Source: Labia minor (lineage: Eukaryota; Arthropoda; Insecta; Dermaptera; Spongiphoridae). From it: a DNA stretch of 64,000 nucleotides. The DNA lies in contig OY720346.1 of assembly GCA_963082975.1 (NCBI GenBank), positions 43,811,296-43,875,295 of the forward strand. The letters run 5' to 3'. The notes under the pieces were generated by a model. The model was not told the origin of the DNA. It saw nothing but the letters and a program-made list of their open reading frames with translations, and ran no database searches. The number at the start of each line of letters is the position of its first letter. Within the stretch, counting starts at the first letter, position 1. Shown here one piece after another: positions 49,101 to 60,900 of this stretch. Made by a program: the position numbers and the translations under genes.

Positions 49101-50937
49101 AGAAAATAAGGTATATATATATATATATATATATTACTGTCTAAAAATGTGCTATGTAGTAAGGTTATCTAGAAAAACTATATAGAAAGTACCATTTAAA
49201 CCTTTTTATTTGCATTAAGAAATTTCTATGTAAAAGTTTTATAAATTAATAATTTTTATAGTTTCAAAAATGAACTGAACTTCAAATTCAATTTTTATTT
49301 CGAGAAAAATTCAATAATTTTTTGTCACGTTTTATTAAATAATTATTTTCTAATATGTATTTTTATCGCCTTAGCACGAATAATTCTACTGAAATCGGCA
49401 TATTCATATATATTGTACAGTGACGGAAAAAGTAAAACGCCAGTCTAGCTTGCGCAACGCCTTTCTCAATATATATATTTCTTAATATATGAATCAAGAT
49501 TAAAGAAATCCATTTTTAATACCAATTTAATTTTAAATGATTGACATGTTTAGGCTTTTTATGGTATTAAAAATTAATTTCTTTGATTTTGATTCACATA
49601 TTAATGCTGTTGAGAAAGGCGGACTGTTATTCTTTTGTTCTTCTCTATACATACATACGTACATATTTAAAGAAGAAATATAAATAAAAATTTCCCCAGA
49701 AAATTGGGCTTCCTGCTGTAATTGGAAAAAATAATAACAAAAACATGCCGAGTATGGGTTTAGTTTTAAAAAATCATATTTATATATATAAAACTAAAAA
49801 TACTATTAAATCTCGCTTTAAATTAATACAAAAATGGTATTTAAATAAAATAGGTATATGGTGGATTATTAAATAATACTAGTCATTAAAATGTTTTTAT
49901 AGTTTCTTGAAATTTTACCATCTTATAGAAAATATATTTTTTTATTATATTATCAATTAAATTTAACAAAGACATTTTTTAAATCATTAAAAAACATTTT
50001 AAAAAACTATGTGTAATAAACTATCAATTATTTACTTAAAAAATATCAATTTATTCATTTAATTTTTTTTTTTTTTTTAAAAAAGAGTAAAAATTTGAAA
50101 GATAAGAGAGGAAAGAAAGAGAAAGAGTGTGTGTGTGTTTGAAAGGAAGGTGGGGTGGATGAAAGGAAGAGTGATCTCATACTCAGCAACGACGTTTTCA
50201 AACAGCCAAGTGGGTTCTGGTTGTTGATTGATAAAAATCCGTGGATGTGTCCAAATCGGGCGTGGGATTCTTGAAAAGGCGTATGGACCGGCGAGGGGTG
50301 GCCTTGTGGGTGGTTGCCTCCATGAGCGAGGAATATCCTCCAAATTACGCCCCCCGGCACCTGCTGGTCCACCAACACGGCTCACTCGCCATCGTCTCGA
50401 TGCATCAGCAGCTGTGAGGGTCAATCGCTCTCACTTTAACTAATCGTTTCATCCACCATCACCACCACAGTAAAGATATTCAAATAATCAAAGCATAGAT
50501 AAGCTTTAGAAATTAGAAAGAGAAAAATGAAAGACCCCAATCACCAGCAATCAATAAAATCATGAGTACGATTAAAATAGAGAGAGGGGAGGGGTGGGGT
50601 GAGAGAGAGAGAGAGAAAGGGCGTACCCAGCATCAAGCATTTCCCAGAGCCAAGTTTCAGGAAAGTGGCTGCGTGTTCGAGGTGGCTGAAGGGCAGCACC
50701 TGCTCCCCCAGCCGCCGACTTTTCTGCGAAGCCAACCCCGTCCAACGCTGACTCTTCTGCAATGTCCTCGAATACATTTGATCTATAATAAACTGATATC
50801 CCATAATCACACCCACACCCAAAAAACAATTAATATAATTAGAAATTTATATTTATATACGTATTAAATTAAATTGAAATAGCAAAAAAATAAAAATAAA
50901 ATCAATATTGAATCAATTTTTTGCGAATATTGTTTAT

Positions 50938-50972
<35 letters not shown>

Positions 50973-51608
50973 TAATATTACATATTGTAATAAGCGAGGG
51001 GATGAAATTATCTTTACCTCCAAGCCGAGGGCGAGGTGCATCCATCATTGCATAATAAACCACTATGAGAAATAAAATTTATTATTTATTTATTTATTTA
51101 TTTTAAATGATTGTTGATTAACGGTGATGATGAGTTATTGATCAATAAAATAAAATAAAAATTTTGGCCTTTTTTTTAAAAAACATTTAATAGACTTTTT
51201 TTGTTTAATTAATCAGAGAAAATTAGTAATATATGTAGATTATAAAATATGTCATTTATTTTAAATAATAAAATTATTTTTATTTTAAATTTGCAAAGGA
51301 GGGGAGGAGATTTCTTGAAAATTTATCCCCTAAGTGTGTATTATTTTATATATTTTAAATAAATAAATAAAATTCATTTTATTATCGGAGGATGTATTTT
51401 GAAATGTTACGGGTATACTTCTATTATTATATTTAAAAGAGAACATTGCTCTGGGAGAGAAATAAGATATATATATATATAAATAAAATTGTTATTTATT
51501 ATTGTCAAGTAAAAGTATAGTTTATTTTTCAGAGAGGAAAGCATTTCAATACAAATCTATTGAATTCCCAACTCTTAGAAAAATCTAAATCTAATTTAAT
51601 AAACGAAA

Positions 51609-51646
<38 letters not shown>

Positions 51647-51866
51647 CTTATAACGAACACTTTCAATTGAAACCACTGCTTCTCCATAAATAATTCCAAA
51701 TTTTAATACTTATCTCTGTAAATAGAATTTTATCTTTAAATAATAATAATAAATAAATAAATTTGAATTAATAATTATTAATCAAAGGCATATATTTTTT
51801 TTAAATAAAAAAAAGTAATATTTTAGTAATTTATTATACATTGCAAATAATAGTTAGTAAGTTAAT

Positions 51867-51906
<40 letters not shown>

Positions 51907-54900
51907 CAATTTCATTCACAAGATTTTAAAATAGTATACTAGTAGCAATAAATATAAATATTTTTTTGTTAAAATAACAATATATTAAAATTATTAAAAT
52001 AAAAAAAAGCAATTAGCAAATTATATTTAATTAACTACGTAATTAAAATATTATAATATGATTTCGCTTAATTTCAATATATTATTATTATTAATCTAAT
52101 GTTATTTTTTCATATTATATGAAATGCATATTTGTAAAAATTTGCGTTCATTTTTCATATCTTATAAACAATTTGCAGATTATCGTTATATTATCAGAAT
52201 TATCATTTTTATGAACTTTTGGTTTAAGTTAAATATAAATTACAATTTTTTTTAACTATAAATAATTTTCTCATGATTACTATTCTTTTCTCTTTACTTT
52301 ACAAGTAAAATATAAAAGTAATATAAACTTTTTTTGATGAGTTAGAAAAAAAATAGAGAATATTTTATAAAGATAAACCTTTGTAGATATATATACAAAA
52401 GAAAAGAGAATAAAATTTGAATGAGAGCAATTGAATCCTTATATTTTTGATCCCACAATTATAGTTTTCTCATTCACCTTCCCCTTCTCCTTCCACCTCC
52501 ACCCCACTTTCTAAGTTAGATATCCTTTACAATTTCCTCAATCAAAATAAATCAAATTAGATTAATAGTTTTCATTCTAATATCTCATAAATTTATTAAT
52601 TATTAATAATAACATCATGATATTAATAATTTCATTAGGGTATTACATGGCATTTTTTTATGAATGGAATAATCATTCAAGTTTCAACTGAACCTTTAAT
52701 TTTTATATTTTTTTTTTATTTTAAATCAATATTTTTCTCCACTATTTTTACGAATAAATTGGAAAACTAAACTTACATAAATAAAAATAATTATTTCAAC
52801 TTTGATCAGACAACCCTAATAAATTATCAACCCGTTTTGGAAAAATATAGACATAAAAGTTACAAATTTCTATCCCCATATATGTAATTACCCAACAAAT
52901 CCGATCTTTACGCCAAATGCCTGACTTTCTCAATTTTTCAATAATCCCAAGTTTCCCAATAATATTTCTAATTGATATTTTTATTAATCAATTAGTATCT
53001 TTTATCAGTGTTAGTATTAAATTATAAAATCTAGTTTTCTAGAAAATTTTAAAATAGAATAAAATACCATGATGCATTTGATATTATCTGAGATATTAGA
53101 ACTAACATTATTTGTTCGAAATATTTTAATACATATAATAATGTATATACATTAATATCTCTGAAAATAATTAATAAAGGCAGGGTTAAGCTAACCAGTC
53201 CACTTTTTGGAGAGGGACCGCTTGGAAAACTTAAATATCAATTTTGAATTATTTCCAAATCATCACACCCAGTTCCAACCAAATCATTAATATATACCCA
53301 CTAAAAACATTAAAAAATTTAAAGTAATGACACAAAAAATGGTATCATTTTCGATTTTTCAATATGGCTCTAAAAAAAGATAAATTTTTTTCTGATTTGG
53401 CTCTTAAACATTTTCGATTTTTCAATATGGCTCTTAGTATCACCAAGAGTGGCCACCCCTGATATATACCATATAAATACAATATATTGGTATGTATTAT
53501 TAAATAATAGGTAAGAATATATTTTTATATAATTTTAACCTAACCATTTTGCCATAAATTACTTTCTGAAGAAGGACGGCATATTTATGTAGTCCAGAGG
53601 GAGCAAATATGTAAGGACGGTCCTTAGTCCTTAATAAAGTCTTAATTAAAATTTGGTTGAAATAATTGATAATAAAATTTATAAGAGCCCCCATAAGCTT
53701 TTGAAATTTAGTTAACTATTATTTTAATGACTTTGATTTAAGGTATTAAAATTAAAAAAAAGTATAATCTAAAATAAATATAATTACAGTTTTAAACTAA
53801 GATTACCTATAATAAAATAATTAAACGAAAATTATTTTTATAACGAGATTATATTGTTTTTTAATTAAAGAGATATTAATGTTTATATAAAAATTCTCTA
53901 AAAATACATTTCATATTAAATATCTACATATATAGCTATTTATTTGTAGAATTTAGAATGAGAATGAAAAATGATAAATTCATAAAATAGTATTATAAAA
54001 TAAATATTTAGTTGAAAGGAAATGATTACTATTATATTTATACGATACATATATCTTGGATAAAAAGAAATTTCCGCTTTATTTATTATTATTACACTTC
54101 TTATTATTTTTATTAATTAATTTAATTTTTAAAATAATTTTCATCAATTTTTTAAAAAAAAGATTAAGAAATTTATTTATTTCGATTCAATTTTATTTAT
54201 TATTTTATTTTTATTTAAAAAAAATGTTTTCTAAATTATATACTTCATATTTTTTTAATTATGAATAATGCATATAATGAAAGTTTTATTAAAAATTTGT
54301 TTTCAATTTAAATTGTATCTTTGTATTAACATTTATATACAAACAAGAATAGTACACCTAGAATTAATAAAAATCCTGGAAATTATATTTCTATCTTCTA
54401 TTTATGTATAAACATTTCCTTCAATTAATTATTTATTTCGGCATAAATTACAAACAGCAATGATTACTTACTCAGTGGCGTATGTTCGAAGACCAGGCCA
54501 TTACTCAAAATCACCGTCCCTGAATTCTTGAAAAGAAATTTAATCAATTCATTTAATGATTCAAAATTGAAATAATAAAAGAAATAAAAAAATAAATTTA
54601 TATAATAAAGATAGAATATCGAACTCAGCATAATTTTTTATTTTTTCGTTTGTAAAAAAATTTTTTTTTCTTTATTTGATATTTAATAAAGATTAATATT
54701 TTTAATAATTTCAATTATTTTTTGAAATTAACAAATATTTATAAAATTAACATAATAATAAATAATTTGTAGTGAAGATGTGCATTAAAATAAACGACAA
54801 ATAATATTAATAAGAATAAATTAAATATTGAATACTTAATTCTTTTATTATTAATTTTAATTTCCTTTAAATTCATTTAAATGTTTGGCCGATCTATCAA

Positions 54901-57900
54901 TCAACTTTAATCCACACTTTAGAGAAGTATTATACTAATATTAAATAGAAAAATTTAAAACTGTCGTGCATATAGTATAGTATGTATTGCTATAGTATAT
55001 ATTGTTTGCTAAGTCTAACTTTATAATTATAATTTTTGGTTTGAATGCACAACTTTTGATTCTTTATGTTTATATGGGAACCATTATGAATATATATTTT
55101 TATATAAATATGACTTTAATACAATTTAAAAAGAAATCAATACTCATATGCAAACATTTTTTTTCTCATTTGTTATTATTGAAGTTTTTTATTGGCTCTC
55201 GGGATTTAAACCTATTTTTAACCAGTTTACAACATTTATTTGATAATCCAGTAGGTATATTAAATAATATTATAATTTTTTTGTAACATGATAAGATTTG
55301 AACCCTCGGCGTCTATTTAAATACAGTGAAGTTCTATAAAAGGAACCTCTCTATAAGCAACATTCTTTATAATTTAATTATTTTGAAAAATATATTAAAA
55401 GTGAGAACACAAAAACAAATAAATGTTTTATCTAATATGCTGATTGAACAGCTAGTATAGTATAATATTTTGTATAATAAATTGATGATTTTACCAGAGA
55501 TGTGATCAATAAAACTCAATTTTTCTTTATAAATACTATCTCTGGTGTGAATTTAAAAAAAACACGTTAGAGCAGTTTCTGAGAACCCATTTAAATATAT
55601 ATATATATATACAATTTTAGCTAGTACAATAAGATAAGATTTCTGTTCATTAGTAATTTCTGCTAGTTTCTGTTAATTAATTAATATTTTGGGGCTTTTT
55701 CCCTATAAGCAACTTTTCTCAATAAGAAACTTTTTTATTGAAATTGGTTCAAATAAGTTGCTTATATAGAGCGTTCACTGTAGTACAATATTTTACCACT
55801 TATTTAATTTAAAAAAAAATGATTAAAATGTTATAAATGAAAAGACCATAATTTATAAATTATATAATTAAAAATATATGAGTGTATTATGTATGAATTT
55901 TGTTTTATAAATAAAACTAGTGCAAGTAGAGAGAACTGTGACGTGATTGAAAACTTACATCGAAAACTTCCTGCGCGCTTGAAGAGCCCGATCGCATTGG
56001 CCAATCCACTTGAGAATAATCTTTAACGGAATCATAGGATCGTAATTCTCTAAGTACATCATCACGTGAGATGTCATTGCCGTCTCGGAGGAGTAACACA
56101 CTCTGGTCTACACCAAGAATACCGACATATGCATTCGGTTTAGTATCAATCACAATTTCGACATTATCTCCAGGTTGCACCTCTTCCGGATTGGCATTTA
56201 GTCTAATGGAATTTTGCATGGCGCCTGAAATTTCAATGTCCAAACTATCAGCGACCACTTCGCCATCGTCAGTGACATAATGAACAATCACATGGGCTGT
56301 TGGAGCCATTGCAAAAGACGCAAGGAAACGGATACGCATTTCATTTGAATTTGACCCTCTGTAAAAAGAGAAAGAGAAAAAAATGCATTATTTTTTATTT
56401 ATTTATTTATTTTTTTTAATTTAAAAATAAATAAATATTTATTTATATAATTTACCTAATGGTATTGGCTAAAATAATATCGCCTCTGCCTAATACTTGG
56501 TAATTTAAATATTTCAATGGATTTGTGGAATTGATTAATAATTCTAAATCTTCATTAACACGTGGATCTTTAGTTACTACAGTCACCTTTAAAAAAATGA
56601 AACAAAATTATTGAGTATAAATTCGATTAATAGATGTCTTTTTGTCAATTGAACGGAAAACAAATCATAAATACCTGAATAAAAGAGTCACTTGGTGATA
56701 CAGCACCAACTAAACCAGAGAACCATTCTTGTAGATCTAAATATTTCGCTTCGAATGTCAATGCAGTTGCATTTTTTGGTGGATAATAGGTAAATTCAAT
56801 TAAACCATCTTGATTAAGATAGAAACGTTCCTCCGTAAAATTATCATGATCATAGGAGAAACCATACTTGACAATGACAGGATTCGTTTTATCAATTACT
56901 GGTGTACCATCATGATGAGATATTTTCAACTAAAACAAAAATAATTGGAGGGGGAAAGAAGGAGTTCAAAATTTAATATTATTCTGGATTTCTGAAATTT
57001 ATAATTACTAAAAATAATTGAATAAGTTAATTGAATTATTTTTTAGCAGTTTCTCTGAAAATAAATAAATAAATAAATAGAAAATATATCTAAAGGGTTA
57101 TCTTAATTTTAAATAAACTAAAGTATAAATTATAATTTTGAATTGTATTCAATGAGAGCTAAGTATATTTTACATTAAACTATAATTTTAATTAAGTGTT
57201 AAAGTGGTTAAGACTCACCCCTCATTTCAGTACTTATGATCTGAATAAACTCCCTTGTAATTAGCACTACAGATATATAATTATAAAATTTTCATTTAAT
57301 GACAAGACAATGATAATGTCATACCCTTAATAGTTTTTCCCTCAATTTATCAACATTTAACAAAATAAATTAACAATCATTTGAATTTTTACTTTTAACG
57401 ATTGACACAACTATTATACATATTTTTTAGAAGAAAATATGATTAAATGTTTAAATATAAATACATGTTTACTTACAAATCCATTATATTTCAATCCTGG
57501 TTTAAAATATTCAGGACTCCGTACAAGTTCCATTTTATATTTATGTTTGTGTAAAAGTACTTCTGTTGAAACATTTTGACGACGACTTGTGAGTTGTTCC
57601 TCAACAGTAACTTCAATTTTTATTTCACGTTCGAATTCTTCATTTAATCTAAAGAAATAAAGACATATTAATATGAAATCATTGAATATTCTTGGTATGA
57701 TTTTAAGTATTTTTATTATTTTATTTTATTATTATATTTATTATATTTATTTTATTGTTATTATTTTATTAATAGATAAAAAATATAATAAATTTAATAT
57801 ATTTAATATATGAATATAATAATATAAAATTAATTCGTGTGAAATAAAATAATATCAAGAAGGTTTTTATAAAATAGATTTATAATTGTTTTTAAGATAA

Positions 57901-60900
57901 CCAAAAAAGCAAATATTAATTATATAATTTATTACAATATCTTTAGTAAACGCCTGGGATATAGTCAACCAACAATCCAGTTCTGCATTACTCATTGCAC
58001 TCACCCTCCAAAACTGATTCTAATTCTCAAAAAAAAAATTTATTCAAATTTATATTTAGATCATACTTTGAATCAATTATCAGTGAAACCATCTATTTTT
58101 AATTCATCACTAACTAAATCTCTCTAATTAAACTTATTAAAAAAACTAATAAAAAATACAATTTCAGTTTGAATTAATTTGGACAACTTGATGATTATAT
58201 TATTTTCATTTTAGTATATTAATATATAGTAAATAGCTATATATTATGTAGTAATGCTAATTGTGGTTCCAATGAGGTTTTAGTCGGTAATGTACATAAG
58301 GATTCACCCAAAAAGCTATATATTAATATCATCTTATACTACTTAATAAAATTTACAAAAGAAAAAATGATCTTTTATAAATATATATTTATTATATTAT
58401 TGATATAGATCAATATATATTAAAAATATATCCTATATATATATATTATCTATATAATATTATATAAAGGCAATTTAAAAGATTTTCGTGTTTAATAAAT
58501 ATATTATCCGGTTTAAATTTATCAAAAGATTATTTTATATTTTTATTTGTTAGTTTTTTTATGTTTAATTCTTAAAATGAATCGCATTAGATATTATATA
58601 ATTTAATCGTTTATTATTATTATTAATATTATTTTTATTCAGGAAAAAAAGGGAGAATAGATAATTGGACATTATTAATTATTAAAAATGATGAGTATTT
58701 ATTTTATTTACTGGAAATCGTTTGCAAATTCAAAGTCAACATTTGCTTTGCCGTCAATTGGAACAACACGTCTCACTGGTTGATAAGCCGGTTGAAGAAG
58801 ACCTGAGAAGATAGTTGGATACGCTGTGACAGTAGCCTCACCCTTCACTGGTTTACCATATGTATATCTATTATAACACAAAAATAAATAAATATTAACT
58901 ATTAATAATAGATAAATAAAAATGATTATAAATAATTATTATTAGTAATTGGCTCTCCAATCATTTATTTATGTGGTATTTTTGTTGAATGAAAATTTTC
59001 TATGGATAATAAATAATGATTTGATAAAAAACAAATCATCATTTTTAATTATTTTTTTTATGAATTCAAAAATTAATTACTATTACATTTTGTGTTTAGA
59101 AAGAATTAATTAGGTGTATGTATTATATATACATATATTATTTTGTTTGGATTATTTTAATTTTATATTTTTTATTTCAATAGAGATTTTAATTGAATTT
59201 AAAAAAAAAAATACTAACTTGGCATGAATGGTGACGTGTACACGGGAATCTTTAAAAGTTGCATGCTTCGGAGCATCAATTGTTACTTGAAACTTTGGTA
59301 GAACATATTCAGCTACTTGGAAGCCTTTAGTAAATTTTTGATCCATTACTGTTACAGAAATAATCCAATCGCCAAGTACCGGTGAAGAACTTAATTCTAA
59401 TTCACCAGAAAACACGCCTTTCTTTGGTAAAGCACGAGGCCATTGTTTTACACGATTACCCTTTCCATCCTATAAAAATACATAATTACAGTAAATAAAT
59501 AAATATAATAATTAATATTTTCTTATTTAAAACAAAGTTGGTAATATTTTTTTATATTTAAATTTATATTTTGAAAAATTGAGCAGTTTGCTAATATGAG
59601 TGAAAACGAAGATCCAAATGAGACAAAACGTCGATTGGCTAAAGAAAGAAGGGCACGATGGTTAGCTCGGCCAAAAAAATTTGTTTAAGTTAAATTGAAG
59701 TTTAGGTTTCATAATTAAAATAAGTCTGTAAATTTTTGTTGATTATATAGAATTGCCATTTTCTTTATACACATATTTTATAGAATTATTTATTTCTTGA
59801 CATATTTTGTTACTTTGTATTCGTTGTAAATATAACTAAAAAGTAGTAGTAAAAATTTATAAGGTAGCCTATTTTATTTATTTTTATTAAATATTTTTTT
59901 TAACTAAGATGTCTTATGATAGTGGTTCCCAACCTTTTTGGACCATACGCCCACTTCGTAAGGCCGGCTTCATAATTCGCCCCCCTATAAATTTTAACAG
60001 ATAAAAATTCAAAATCATCGTACCTTTTTTTATTATTTTAGAACAATATTGAAAAAAGCGGAAATGTTTAAAAAACCTGTTCGCAAAATCATCTTACCAT
60101 TTTTTTAGACCCCCCCCCCAAAAAAAAAAATACTATCGCCCCCCAAAATCCTATTGTCAAATAATCGCCCCATTAAGATGTCGATCGCCCCCCAGGAGGC
60201 GATATCGCCCAGGTTGGGAATCACTATCCTATGATGATATAAATTAAACTTTGGTTTATTAAACCATGTTCATTTTTCTGAGGACATCTATACAGAAATT
60301 TTTATAAAATAAAAGAACGTGTTGTCAATATAAATATGATATATAAACAATTTAAAAATCGAAAAAAAGAAAATATCTTACTCAAAAGTGATCAACAAAG
60401 AAGTTTAACTATCTACACTGAACCCCCTCGTGGACGGGGCCTTTTCACTATATTTTAAATAAGAATACAAAAAGATATGAATATTTTGATATACTGATTG
60501 AATTAAAATGAATTAATTTCTTTTGCATACATACTTTTAAACAAATACTATGTATTACTTCGGGGGTATGCAAAATATTGTAAATAGAACAAAATAATCA
60601 TTATTCAAATTTCAAAAAGAAATTTAGAATTTAAAACTAAATTTTCTATAATATTAAAAAAAAAAACAAATAAAAAAAATAATAATGTCATTTTCAAATG
60701 AATTTATTAATAAAATAATATAAAATTTGCATAGATCCCCCCACTTGCTCACATTTACATTCTTTTTAATATTCTAATAATATATATCAATCATCGAAAA
60801 AAATATATAGACAATTGTTTGATCCCAATGAGTGGTTTACCTAGAACTTTTGCCGCCCGGGGCGATCTCCAGTTTGCCGCCCTTTTTATTATAAGTCAAT

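Noticed and set aside
50541-50867. Overlapping frames on both strands over the bait exon
   Set aside because: Only the minus-strand frame ending FPETWLWEMLD has matching splice phases and family similarity; the others are shadows.
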